In this document: one piece after another, positions 35,060 to 43,928 of the stretch
How positions within the stretch are numbered: position 1 is the stretch's first letter
Layout of the letters: every line of letters starts with the position of its first letter
Assembly: GCA_963734275.1 (NCBI GenBank)
Contig: CAVTGO010000013.1
Location: 62,001-126,000, forward strand
DNA: 64,000 nucleotides
Reading direction: 5' to 3'
Source: CAVTGO01 sp963734275
Lineage (GTDB): Bacteria > Actinomycetota > UBA4738 > HRBIN12
Translations under genes and position numbers: made by a program
The notes under the pieces: generated by a model
What the model was told of the DNA's origin: nothing
Seen by the model: the letters and a program-made list of their open reading frames with translations, nothing else
The model's database searches: none

Positions 35060-36943
35060 GTGCACTTGTACAGCGGCGTGACGGTCGACTTCGTCGCGGA
35101 CGCTACCCGGAACCTCATCGCCGAGAAGCTCAAGAAGGCCTTCTTCGACTACTTCCGCTACGAAGTGTCTCCGAGTGAATTGCACTCCTGGCAGAACTCG
35201 CTCCGGGCGATGTCCGACGTCGTCGAGGTCGCTTCGTTGGACGATCACGGGATCGTCGTGGAGCTTCAGCTTCCTCTGTCCTCGAAGCGGCTAGATTGCA
35301 TGCTCACGGGAAGGGATGGGGGAGATCGCGCTCAGGCCGTCGTAGTTGAACTGAAGCAGTGGGAACACGCCGAGCCGTCACCCATCGAGGACTGCGTCAG
35401 CGCCTTCGTGGGTGCGCGGATGCGAGATGTACTGCATCCCTCGGCGCAAGTCGGTGGCTATCAGCGCTACCTGATGGACGTGCACACGACCTTCAGCGAA
35501 GGGACCGTGGGCATTTCAGCCTGCGGATTCGCTCACAACGCTCGGTTCGATGAAGCGGAAGAGCTTTGGTCGGATACCCACCGCCAGCTCCTTGAGCGGT
35601 GGCCGTTGTTCGCCGGAGATCAGGTCGATGGGTTCGCGGACTTCCTCAACGGCCAACTGGTGGGTGGGGACGGACGCACGGTACTCCAGGAGGTGCTCAA
35701 GGGCCGTTACCGCCCACATAAACGGTTGCTTGACCACACTGCGCGAGTGATCAGGAGCGAACCCACGTACGTCTTGATAGATGAACAGCAGGTGGCGTTC
35801 AACGACATCGTCGGACGCGTGCGCGAGCGGCAGGTAAGCACGGAGCGGAGCGTCTTCATCGTCAAAGGGGGTCCGGGGACTGGCAAGTCTGTGATCGCAG
35901 TCAACCTGCTCGCCGAACTCTCGGCGGATGGCTTCGCGACGCAGCACGCCACTGGGTCCAAGGCGTTCACGGAGAACCTCCGCAAGGTGGTTGGTTCCAG
36001 GGCGAAGGCGCAGTTCAATTACTTCAACACTTTCGCCGGTGCTGATCCCCTGCTGCTGGACGCGATCATCTGCGACGAAGCTCATCGCATCCGTCAGAGC
36101 AGCAACTACCGCTTCATGAAGAAGGACGCGCGTTCGGACCGGGCACAGGTGGAGGAACTCATCTCGTGCTCCAAGGTGAGCGTCTTCTTCATTGACGACC
36201 GCCAGATCGTTCGGCCGGGCGAGGTGGGAAGCACGGAGCTGATCCGACAAGCCGCGAAGCGGCTCGCCGCCCCGGTGATCGAGCACGAGCTGGAAACGCA
36301 GTTCCGGTGTGGTGGATCCGACGCGTTCGTCGGCTGGGTCGACAACACCCTTGAGGTTGCCGCGACTCCATTCGTGCTCTGGGATCCGAAGGAGGAGTTC
36401 GATTTCCAGATCGTGGACACACCGCAGGAACTCGAGGCCATGATCCGGAACAAGGCCGCCGAAGGCCACTCGGCCCGCCTCACAGCAGGGTTCTGTTGGC
36501 CTTGGTCAGAGCCGAACGATGACGGCACGCTGGTTCGAGATGTTGTTGTTGATGGGTGGTCGATGCCCTGGAACGCGAAGGCCGAGACGCGTCGACTCGC
36601 GCCGGGCATTCCGAAATCCAACTACTGGGCTACCGACCCGGCAGGCCTCGAGCAAGTGGGGTGCATCTACACGGCTCAGGGGTTCGAGTTTGACTTCTCG
36701 GGTGTGATCTTCGGTCGGGACCTGGTTTGGCGGCCGCGGAAGGGATGGGCCGGGCAGCCGGAGACATCGCACGACAGCATCGTGAAGCGGGGGAGCAAGG
36801 AGGATCCGGCAGCCTTCGCTGCGCTTGTGAGGAACACCTATCGGGTCCTGCTAACACGAGGGTTGCAGGGATGCTATGTCTACTTTCAGGACGACCAGAC
36901 ACGAGACTTCTTCTTGTCCCGAACTGAATGGCCCGAGGAATGA
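35060..36943 (+). CDS. DUF2075 P-loop helicase with N-terminal PD-(D/E)XK-like nuclease
   Basis: A 627-residue protein. Residues about 50-110 hold a nuclease-like pattern, SKRLDCMLTG followed by VVVELKQWEH (D...E-x-K). A DUF2075/Schlafen-type helicase follows, with Walker A VKGGPGTGKSVIAV, Walker B AIICDEAHRIRQ, and later motifs including FFIDDRQIVRPGE and IYTAQGFEFDFSGVI. GTG at 35060 follows the MazG-like stop directly. Nucleic-acid unwinding with cleavage is the likely activity, as seen for defence helicase-nucleases. The gene is intact with lower GC than its neighbours. Confidence 0.83.
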   Translation: MHLYSGVTVDFVADATRNLIAEKLKKAFFDYFRYEVSPSELHSWQNSLRAMSDVVEVASLDDHGIVVELQLPLSSKRLDCMLTGRDGGDRAQAVVVELKQWEHAEPSPIEDCVSAFVGARMRDVLHPSAQVGGYQRYLMDVHTTFSEGTVGISACGFAHNARFDEAEELWSDTHRQLLERWPLFAGDQVDGFADFLNGQLVGGDGRTVLQEVLKGRYRPHKRLLDHTARVIRSEPTYVLIDEQQVAFNDIVGRVRERQVSTERSVFIVKGGPGTGKSVIAVNLLAELSADGFATQHATGSKAFTENLRKVVGSRAKAQFNYFNTFAGADPLLLDAIICDEAHRIRQSSNYRFMKKDARSDRAQVEELISCSKVSVFFIDDRQIVRPGEVGSTELIRQAAKRLAAPVIEHELETQFRCGGSDAFVGWVDNTLEVAATPFVLWDPKEEFDFQIVDTPQELEAMIRNKAAEGHSARLTAGFCWPWSEPNDDGTLVRDVVVDGWSMPWNAKAETRRLAPGIPKSNYWATDPAGLEQVGCIYTAQGFEFDFSGVIFGRDLVWRPRKGWAGQPETSHDSIVKRGSKEDPAAFAALVRNTYRVLLTRGLQGCYVYFQDDQTRDFFLSRTEWPEE

Positions 36944-37127
36944 GAGGGACGTTCTGGCGGAATCTGCGCAGGTCATCGTTATCGCGCGCTGTTCGGGCCC
37001 GGGCCTAGGCAGCCCGCCCTCGGCCTAGACCAGCCCTCGGCCCAGACCAGCATCATCGGCTCGGCTGCCACCCTCGCCGGCCGTCGCCTGAACCTCGACG
37101 CGCGCGGGTGTCTTCGCGCGTCCCAGC

Positions 37128-38436
37128 CTAGGGCGACCAGGCCACGAAGTCGCCCTCGGCGACGTGGACCGGTGCGCGATCGGGCCGGGCGGCCTGGATC
37201 CAGATCCCCTCCTGCCCATCCTCGTTGATCCCCGGGTACGCGAACGCGCTCCCGTCCGGCGACCACAGGCTCATGCCCTGCGCGTACTGCTCGAAGAAGC
37301 GGAGGTACTCGTTCACGATCAGCGGGCTCAGCACCACACGCGGCGTGAGGAACGACGACGTTCCGTCCCAAACGCCCCAGCGGAACCAGAGCTGGTCTCC
37401 GACGGGATCCGGGTCCAGGTACAGCAAGCGCTCGCCGTCCGGACTCCAGAAGAAGGCCCCGATCGGCTCCTCGGTGATCTCGACGGTCTCGCCGCTGCCG
37501 ACGTCGATGACCGAGAGCGGGAGCACGCTCTCCTCTTGGATCACCTGGAACGCGACCCGCTCACCGCCCGGGCTCACGACGAACGAGATCAGCCCCTCGT
37601 ACCGCACGAGCGGCCGTTCGGTCTCGGCCTCGACATCGTGCGCGACGAGCCGCTGACCGTCGGCGTCGACCGAGGCGTAGACGAACGTCCGGCCGTCGGC
37701 GGTCCAGACCGGTGTGGTGAAGGTGCCTGGTTGGTCGGCTACCGTCGTCAGCGAGCCGTCGAGGCCCAGCCGCTCGAGCCGATCCTCGCCGACGTGTACA
37801 AGCAGTTGATCGCCCGCCGGTGCCCACGAGAGGTAGAACGGCTGGCCGGCGTCGAGCGGGGTGCCCGCGCCATCGCCGTCGACCTCCACGATGCCGAGCT
37901 CGATCTCCTCCGGCTCGGTCGACCCGAGGTAGGCGATCCGGGACGACGTCGGATCCCACGAGAGGAAGAAGGGAACGATCGCGGTCTCCGCCTCGGTGGG
38001 TCGCGCGCCGTCGCCGTCGGAGGTCGCGACGACGGCCGAGAGGGTGTCCTCGTCCGCCTCGACCCGCACCCACGCGACGCGCCGACCATCGGGGGACCAG
38101 GCGGGCTGCCGGAGCTGGCTCTGCCCGGGCTCGACCCCGGCGAGGACGACCGCGGTCGGAGCCGTCCGGGTTCACCGTGATGAGGTCGCCGGCTGGGTTC
38201 AGGACGGCCAGGCGACCGGGGAGGCCGGCGACGTCCGAGACGACGGTCGGCGCGGGGCTCTCGGACGAGGCGCCGGTCGTCGGCTCCGACGGGCCGTCGA
38301 TGTCGACGTCGGGGAGGTCCCGCCGCTCGGGCTCGGACGTGCACGACGCAGCGAGGACGAGCAGGAGCGCGGCGACGAGGGCGACGGTCCGGTGGGTCCG
38401 ATCATCGCTTCCGAGGTGCCGAAGACCCGGCAGCAT
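37128..38436 (-). CDS. WD40/PD40 beta-propeller lipoprotein, frameshifted
   Basis: A lipoprotein of about 436 residues. The N-terminus has a hydrophobic run and lipobox LVLAASCTSEP. After a frame change near 38153-38160 (one extra base; 1309 nt is 3n+1) it runs VVLAGVEPGQSQLRQPAWSP, then repeated propeller blades such as PFFLSWDPTSSRIAYL, PFYLSWAPAGDQLLVH, GAFFWSPDGERLLYLD and MSLWSPDGSAFAYPG. These are TolB-like PD40 blades. It is probably exported and surface-bound, with a protein- or ligand-binding role. Stop at 37128, start ATG at 38436. Confidence 0.8.
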
Positions 38437-38532
38437 GGTCGAAGTCTCGACCTCGGAACGCCACCGCGCAACGCGACCACGTCGAGATGGATCGGCGGCG
38501 CGGGTGGGCGAAGGCGCTTCCGTCCGGAGAGG

Positions 38533-39429
38533 TCACGGCGGAGTCACGGGATCGATCCCCAGGACCCGATAGGAGGGCGGCGGCTCCTCGGCCGAGCTTC
38601 GGCAGGTGAGGACCACCGGGTCAGCCAACTCGATGCCGACCCGAACGACGAACCGTCCCGACGGCACCCCGAACGTCACCACGACCTCGCCGGGCGAGCG
38701 CCGAACGCCCTCGAGCGCCACCTCGTCGACGCCCTCGAGCGCGTGCTCGATCCGGAGCGCGTGCTCGGCCGCCTGGACCGGCATCGGGTAGCACGAACGC
38801 CCGCGGTAGTGGCCGAGGTCGATCCGGCCGTCGATGTAGCCGGCGGCGACCCGCGGCCCGTCCGCCGCTGTCACCCGCCCGAAGTACGTCCCGTGCGGGA
38901 ACGCGACGAGGTTGGCGGCGAACCGGTCGCCGCCGATGTGGCTGCACTCCCACGTCGCTTCGGGGAAGGTCGCCGCGAGGGCCCGCGCGAGCGGGCGGCC
39001 GCGCTCGGCGCAGCAGGGGTCGTGACGTCCGTGCGTGCAGACGAGGAAGAGCGCGCCGTTCTCCGGCTCGAGGCCCAGCCGATCGCCGCGGCCGAGCGCG
39101 TCCAGATCCAACGAGAGCGCCTCCTCGAGCCGCCCGAGCGAGGTCCGTTCGATCCACGGTGGTTCGGGCCCCGAGCGCACCGCGAAACAAGCGCCGAACG
39201 AGCGCGTGGTTCCGACCCGTCGGATCAACAACGGACGGACCCCGGCGGCCCGGCACCGCATGATCAGTTCGCGCCCGAACCCGTCCGGCAGTCGAGCATC
39301 GACGAACGCGTCCACGCCCCACGGCCCCGGGTGCTCGAGGAGCAGCCACGACCGCACCGTCGAGGCGGTGCCGGCCATCGCCTCGGATCGCGCGAGGCTC
39401 GCCACGGAGCACCGGAACGGTTCATGCAT
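38533..39429 (-). CDS. Sucrase/ferredoxin-like family protein
   Basis: A 298-residue protein of the sucrase/ferredoxin-like family (PF06999). The thioredoxin-like iron-sulfur region has FLVCTHGRHDPCCAERG and WECSHIGGDRFAAN, giving Cys and His ligands for a [2Fe-2S] cluster of the kind known in relatives. The C-terminal part has GYIDGRIDLGHYRGRS. Function is unknown; electron transfer is likely. The start is ATG at 39429; an overlapping ATG lies at 39425 in another frame. Confidence 0.83.
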   Translation of the reverse strand: MHEPFRCSVASLARSEAMAGTASTVRSWLLLEHPGPWGVDAFVDARLPDGFGRELIMRCRAAGVRPLLIRRVGTTRSFGACFAVRSGPEPPWIERTSLGRLEEALSLDLDALGRGDRLGLEPENGALFLVCTHGRHDPCCAERGRPLARALAATFPEATWECSHIGGDRFAANLVAFPHGTYFGRVTAADGPRVAAGYIDGRIDLGHYRGRSCYPMPVQAAEHALRIEHALEGVDEVALEGVRRSPGEVVVTFGVPSGRFVVRVGIELADPVVLTCRSSAEEPPPSYRVLGIDPVTPP

Positions 39430-39452
39430 CGGCTCGACAGGGTAGAGCCGCG

Positions 39453-40640
39453 TCAGCCGGCGGGCCGCAGCAGGCCCTCGCGCACGAGGCGGCGCGCGAG
39501 CACGAGTCGGCTCGGCGCGTCGGGGATCCAGGCGCGGAGGTCGGCCGGGCGCACGCGCGGCTCGGCGGCGATCCGCCTCAGCGCAGGCTCGAGCCAGGCC
39601 GGCATCTCGAGCCGCCGATCGCCGAGCAGCACGAGCAGACGATCCTCGCGCGTCCGGAGCTCGAGGACCGAGCCGGGCCTGCGCTCCAGGAGCGTGTCGT
39701 CGTCGATCCGCTCGAGCTCGAGCTGGTCGACGAGCGCGCCGCGGAGCAGCGGGGCGCGGGACGAGAGGAACCCGATCACGCGCTCCTCGACGACCTCGCC
39801 GGCGTCGACGCGCCCGAGTCCTTCGCGCGCCGCCTCGATCCGCTCGGCGAGCTCGCGCGCGAGGTGCTCCGGATCACCGGTCCAGCCCGCCGGCACGGGC
39901 TCGTCGAACGACGGGTCGGCGAGCGCCTGCCTCCAGGCGGCGCCGAGCACCTCGCGCCACGCGGTCACGTGGACGCCGACCGTGAGGTGCCCCGAGATCG
40001 TCTCCTGCGTCGATGCCGCGTGCGGCGTGCCCTTCGGCATGTAGATCGCGTCGCCCGAGGCGACCTCGGCGCGGATCGGCTCGCGGTCGTCCTCGCCGGG
40101 TGCGGCGTGCACCTCCCACGACTTGCGCCCGAACGCCTGGAGCACGAAGACGTCGTGGCCGTCCTCGTGCAGCTCCAGGCCCTGCGCGCCGGGCGGGGTG
40201 ACGTAGGCGTTCACCTGGCAGGGGTGGCCGAGCTCGAGCTCCAGGTCGCGGACGAATCGCGCGACCGGCTCGTGGTACCGGTGCAGTCCCTGGAGCACGA
40301 TCGTCGCGCCCCCGCGGAACCGCTCGAAGATCCGCTCTGGGTCCGCGATCCCGCTCACGGGCTTCCCGCCGGTCCGCCCCGAGCGCGTGTACGCGGATGT
40401 CGGGATCGTCTCGCCGGCCTTGACGAGGCGGAACGACGGGGTGCGGATCGAGGTCGTGGAGAGGATCCGGTCGACGTCGTCGAAGCTCAGCAGGTCCTCG
40501 AACCCGCGCGGGTCGGCGCCCGGGTGCACGAGCGCACGGCGTCCCCAGTCGCGCTCGAGGAACGCGAAAGGGTCACCCGTGCAGCGGGCGAGCGGAGACC
40601 GGGGCTGGGTGTCCCGTTCGAGCTCGACGACCGAGGTCAC
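39453..40640 (-). CDS. JmjC-type (cupin 4) oxygenase, ROX/YcfD-like
   Basis: A 395-residue 2-oxoglutarate/Fe(II) oxygenase. The iron site is LELHEDGHDVFVLQAFG (H-x-D) and YMPKGTPHAASTQE (distal His). The C-terminal half has a winged-helix-like region ending RRLVREGLLRPAG, as in ribosomal oxygenases such as YcfD, which hydroxylate side chains of proteins. GTG at 40640 overlaps the stop of the small acidic repeat peptide by four bases, so the peptide is the likely substrate. The intact gene lies in a two-gene leftward operon with that peptide. Confidence 0.85.
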   Translation of the reverse strand: MTSVVELERDTQPRSPLARCTGDPFAFLERDWGRRALVHPGADPRGFEDLLSFDDVDRILSTTSIRTPSFRLVKAGETIPTSAYTRSGRTGGKPVSGIADPERIFERFRGGATIVLQGLHRYHEPVARFVRDLELELGHPCQVNAYVTPPGAQGLELHEDGHDVFVLQAFGRKSWEVHAAPGEDDREPIRAEVASGDAIYMPKGTPHAASTQETISGHLTVGVHVTAWREVLGAAWRQALADPSFDEPVPAGWTGDPEHLARELAERIEAAREGLGRVDAGEVVEERVIGFLSSRAPLLRGALVDQLELERIDDDTLLERRPGSVLELRTREDRLLVLLGDRRLEMPAWLEPALRRIAAEPRVRPADLRAWIPDAPSRLVLARRLVREGLLRPAG

Positions 40641-40888
40641 GAGGCCGAGTCGGTGGAGTCCTGATCGTGCTTCGTGTCCGTCGAGTCCTGGTCGTCCTTC
40701 TTGTCGGAGCTGTCCTGGTCGTCCTTCTTGTCCGTCGAGTCCTGGTCGTCCGAGTCCTGTGTGTCGGTGCCGTCCGCGTCCTGCATGTCCTGGTCGGGAC
40801 GCTCGGTCTCGGCCGAACCCGTGCTCGCCGAGACCGTCGTGATGTCCTCGTCGGACAGGGTCTTGGCGTCGGTCGTCGCCTCGTCCAT
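40637..40888 (-). CDS. Small Asp-rich repeat peptide, candidate RiPP-like precursor
   Basis: An 83-residue peptide, ATG at 40888 with GAGGAGG seven bases upstream. The first part, ATTDAKTLSDEDITTVSAS, resembles leader peptides that end in an LSDE-x-hydrophobic stretch before a small-residue cleavage site. The rest is four 9-residue repeats of the form (D/H)DQDS(T/S)D-x-x, with few hydrophobic residues. It overlaps a JmjC-type oxygenase gene by four bases. Whether it is modified and exported is not shown. It could also be an acidic metal-binding protein. Confidence 0.6.
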   Translation of the reverse strand: MDEATTDAKTLSDEDITTVSASTGSAETERPDQDMQDADGTDTQDSDDQDSTDKKDDQDSSDKKDDQDSTDTKHDQDSTDSAS

Positions 40889-41093
40889 GTTGACCTCCTC
40901 GCTCGAACGGCGTGCTCCGATCGTATGTCGGTTCGGCTGGGTCGCGCCAGGGTGTCAGTGACAGCCCGGGTGGCCGCACCCGGATTCCTGGTCGCCGTGT
41001 ATCCGGGCTCAGGGCCAGGCGGGATCTCGAACACCCGTTCGTGTCAGAGGGTCCTCGTACTCTCGTGATCAGCTGCCAAAGGAGGCCCCCCTC

Positions 41094-42357
41094 ATGCACG
41101 CATCCGTCCGTTTCGAGCACCAACTCCTCGCCGTGGAGTCCGAGCATCGCGTGAACTGCATGCTCGAGCTCCAGGCTCCGCCGGCCCCCGAAGGCCGGAC
41201 CCGCCCGCCGCTCCACCTCGCGCTCGTCCTCGACCGGTCCGGGTCGATGGCGGGGCGCAAGCTCGAGGTCACGCGCGAGTGCGCCGCGTTCCTGGTCCGG
41301 CGCCTCGCGCCCACCGACGAGCTCGCGCTCGTCACCTACGACGACGAGGTGGACCTGCTGGCGCCCCTCGCGCCGGTGGACCCGAGCGCGCTCCTGCCGC
41401 TCATCGGCTCGATCCGGCCCGGCGGGCAGACGAACCTGTCCGGCGGGTGGCTGAAGGGCGTCGAGGAGCTCGGGCGCGCCTCGGGCGAGGGCCCGCGCAA
41501 GGTCCTGCTGCTCACCGACGGCCTCGCCAACGTGGGCGTCGCGGACCCGGCCGCGCTCACGGCGATGGCGCGCACGACCGCCGAGTCCTCCGACGTCGGC
41601 ACCACGACGATCGGCTTCGGCGAGGACTTCGACGAGGACGCTGCTGACCGCGATGGCCGACGCCGGCCGGGGCAACGCGCACTACGCGGAGACGCCCGAC
41701 GCCGCGCCGGGCATCTTCGCCCAGGAGTTCGAGGACCTCATGGCGCTCGTCGCCCAGAACGTGAGCGTCGAGATCCGCCCGAGCGAGGAGGTCCAGCTCC
41801 TCGGCATCCTGAACGGGTTCCCGCACGTGGCCGTTCCGGGCGGCGTGCAGCTCTCGCTCGGCGACGCCTACGGCGACGAGCGCCGGCGCCTGGTGTTCGA
41901 GCTCCACGTGGCCGAGCTGGCCGCGCTCGGCGTGACCAAGGTCGCCGAGGTCGTGCTCCGCTACGTGACCCTCGGCGAGGAGGTCGCGATGCACGAGACG
42001 ACGATCCCGCTCACGGTGAACCTGGTCTCGGCGGACGAGGCCGCGGCCGCCGAGGTCGACCACGAGGTCACCGAGGAGGTCGTGGTGCTGAAGGCCGCTC
42101 GCGCGCAGGAGCAGGCCCGCGAGCACGCCGACCGCGGCGAGTTCGAGATCGCCCGCAAGCTCCTGTCCGAGGCCGCGGACGAGCTGCGGGAGCTGGCGCC
42201 CGGCTCGGCCCAGGCCGACGAGCTGCTCTCGACCGCCGAGAACCTCTCGGCGAACGCGTCAACGATGGCTCCGGAGATGTGGGACCTCCGCGCGCGCAAG
42301 CAGATGCACTACCAGTCGCGAGGGACGAGCCAGCGCCGCAAGCGCCGCGATCCCTGA
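41094..42357 (+). CDS. Von Willebrand factor A domain protein, frameshifted
   Basis: A VWA protein of about 421 residues. The metal-ion site is LALVLDRSGSMAGRKLE and later VLLLTDGLANVGVAD. After VGTTTIGFGEDFDED the frame changes near 41640 (one extra base; 1264 nt is 3n+1) and goes on LLTAMADAGRGNAHYAE, a VIT-like or C-terminal beta region, then a helical tail. ATG at 41094 follows AAAGGAGG; TACTCT at 41058 is a likely -10. VWA proteins often work with AAA ATPases, but none is adjacent. Confidence 0.82.
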
Positions 42358-42395
42358 GCGGTGGTCCCCGTTGAGCCCTTTCTCTCGCCGACGGC

Positions 42396-42415
42396 CGATA
42401 CCGAAATGGGTATCG
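42396..42415. repeat. Palindromic repeat, copy C
   Basis: CGATACC-GAAATG-GGTATCG, perfect 7-bp arms, in the gap after the VWA gene. It lies 16 bp upstream of a TACAGT box. Only one base differs from copy A at 18821. Confidence 0.65.
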
Positions 42416-42442
42416 CCGACCTCTTAGCGCTACAGTCGAGCC

Positions 42443-42484
42443 GTGCTTGCGACCACGCTGGAGTGGTTCGGGCTCCGCACGTGA
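42443..42484 (+). other. Thirteen-residue leaderless mini-cistron
   Basis: TACAGT at 42431-42436 lies six bases before GTG 42443. The frame reads MLATTLEWFGLRT and stops at 42482-42484, overlapping the next GTG at 42481. It may couple translation to the following gene, or be its real N-terminus cut by an indel. Confidence 0.35.
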
Positions 42485-42927
42485 GCCGGTTCCGTCTGGA
42501 TCCGGCAGGAGCGGCTCGGATCGCCGCAGCGTTCGCCGAGTCGTTCTCCGCGTGGGGCATCGCACTGCCGGAGGGGGCGCTCGAGCGCGGTGAGCCCGGG
42601 CTCATCCGCCACGCCGGTTGGACCATCCGCTACATCCTCGGTGCGGACGACAACGGGTCGTACCTCGAGTACTACGCGACGCACCGGATGACGAGCGACA
42701 CGAGGATCCGCATCTACGGGTCGGGACGAACGACGGAACTGGATGCGATCTGGGAGTCGTTCATGTTCGACGCGAAGAAGCCGGGGGACGAGGATCGCGC
42801 GAGGCAGAAGTACCAGGCCCACAATCGGCGGATCGCCGAGGAGCTGCGGCAGCTGGGCCTGTATCCCGACGGCGACATCAACGCGTACCTGAGGACCGAG
42901 GGTGCGCCCGAGGACGAGCCCGGCTGA
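42481..42927 (+). CDS. Protein of unknown function
   Basis: A 148-residue protein, SRFRLDPAGAARIAAAFAES through YPDGDINAYLRTEG. It is soluble, with no signal or membrane helix. The mid-part YILGADDNGSYLEYYATHRM is beta-rich, and the C-terminal part is helical and charged (KKPGDEDRARQKYQAHNRRI). No known domain is recognised. The start is uncertain; GTG at 42481 is preferred because the earlier GTG at 42361 would run through the palindrome at 42396. Confidence 0.6.
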   Translation: MSRFRLDPAGAARIAAAFAESFSAWGIALPEGALERGEPGLIRHAGWTIRYILGADDNGSYLEYYATHRMTSDTRIRIYGSGRTTELDAIWESFMFDAKKPGDEDRARQKYQAHNRRIAEELRQLGLYPDGDINAYLRTEGAPEDEPG

Positions 42928-42988
42928 GACGCCGCAGAGCGGGGACCGGGGCCGGATGGGATCGTGAGGGTCGTGGCAGACTGGCGTC

Positions 42989-43279
42989 ATGGACGATAAG
43001 GAGCTCCTCGCCCAGGCGGAACAAGCGCTGACCGAGATCAGGGTGGCGAAGGGGCTGACCGAGCAGCAGGCCTCGGTGCTGGCCGCGCTCCGCATCCGGC
43101 TGAGAGGGGTCGCCGACCGGTCGCTCGAGGAGATGCTCGAGGCGGCGGGCGACGTGGCGGCGGGTGACGTCGGGTCGGGCGGCCTCGAGGACAGGATCGC
43201 CGAGGTCGAGGGCAAGCCCAAGACCTCGTTGGACGACCTGCTCAGCAAGCCGAAGCCCAAGCCGGAGTGGCCCTCCTAG
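42989..43279 (+). CDS. Small charged protein of unknown function
   Basis: A 96-residue protein with two helices (DDKELLAQAEQALTEIRVAK and LRIRLRGVADRSLEEMLEAA) and a Pro/Lys tail SKPKPKPEWPS. CAGACT lies six bases before the ATG at 42989, a possible leaderless promoter. It converges on the XRE gene, overlapping its end by four bases. No family is recognised. Confidence 0.6.
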   Translation: MDDKELLAQAEQALTEIRVAKGLTEQQASVLAALRIRLRGVADRSLEEMLEAAGDVAAGDVGSGGLEDRIAEVEGKPKTSLDDLLSKPKPKPEWPS

Positions 43280-43713
43280 CGGGGACCCTCGAACAAGCTG
43301 GGTTCGCGCAGGGCCTCGAAGTCGGCCAGCCCGTCCTCCTCGTTCGCCCGGAGCGTCCCGAGAAGCGCGAACCCCATCTCGCCGAGCGCTTCGGGATCCG
43401 CCGGGGGAGCGCCGGGCCGTCGCAGGCCGATCACGAGCTCGAAGCCGGCGGCCTCGACGATCCGCAAGAGCGTCCGCACGGTCGGCATCGCGCCTCCCGT
43501 CTCGAGCCGTGCGAGCGTGGGCTGCGAGGTCCCGACCCGCGCGGCGAGTTCGCGCTGCGACCAGCCGATCAGCTCGCGGCAGACGAGGATGAGCTCGCCG
43601 GCGCCGAGCGACGACGATGCCTGGGGTCGGCCGGAGAACTCCGGCGACCCGCCGATATCGAAAGCGGTATCGGCCGGCGCCGAGAGATCGCCCAAGGCGG
43701 ACCACGAAGACAT
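43276..43713 (-). CDS. XRE-family transcriptional regulator
   Basis: A 145-residue helix-turn-helix protein with ELIGWSQRELAARVGTSQPT and LARLETGGAMPTVRTLLRIV. The N-terminal 40 residues are low in conservation and include the palindrome copy D at 43652, so a later start with the palindrome as operator is possible, though no good alternative start codon is evident. The C-terminal tail is acidic. No toxin lies beside it. Confidence 0.75.
   Translation of the reverse strand: MSSWSALGDLSAPADTAFDIGGSPEFSGRPQASSSLGAGELILVCRELIGWSQRELAARVGTSQPTLARLETGGAMPTVRTLLRIVEAAGFELVIGLRRPGAPPADPEALGEMGFALLGTLRANEEDGLADFEALREPSLFEGPR
43652..43673. repeat. Palindromic repeat, copy D
   Basis: CCGATATC-GAAAGC-GGTATCGG, one mismatch in the arms. 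It falls within the first codons of the XRE gene as annotated, or just upstream if the gene starts later. Related copies are at 18821, 22589 and 42396. Confidence 0.6.
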
Positions 43714-43747
43714 CGCCGGACCCTACGCCGACCCACCGACGCGAAAC

Positions 43748-43776
43748 GGGCCGGGCCCGAAAAGAGGGCCCGGCCC
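43748..43776. terminator. Strong GC hairpin, probable bidirectional terminator
   Basis: GGGCCGGGCCC (43748-43758), loop GAAAAGA, then its exact complement (43766-43776). The 11-bp stem has no T-run after it, so termination would be stem-driven. It lies 34 bp upstream of the XRE start and could end leftward transcription from the 43.8-44.1 kb region. Confidence 0.5.
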
Positions 43777-43928
43777 GGTCGCGGAACTTTCGCCTCACGA
43801 GCACTTCGGCCTCTGACGAGGCTTCGTCCGGTAGACCAGCCGGAGCTCGTGAGGTCGGTGGATCGGTTGGATTCTGCCGGTCTCCCGGCGAACGGGCGGG
43901 GCGGTGGCCCCGGCCCGCGAGGGGCGGC

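Noticed and set aside
40676..40790. 27-bp tandem DNA repeats
   Set aside because: They are the codons of the 9-residue DQDS repeats in the small peptide, so no separate repeat element is needed.
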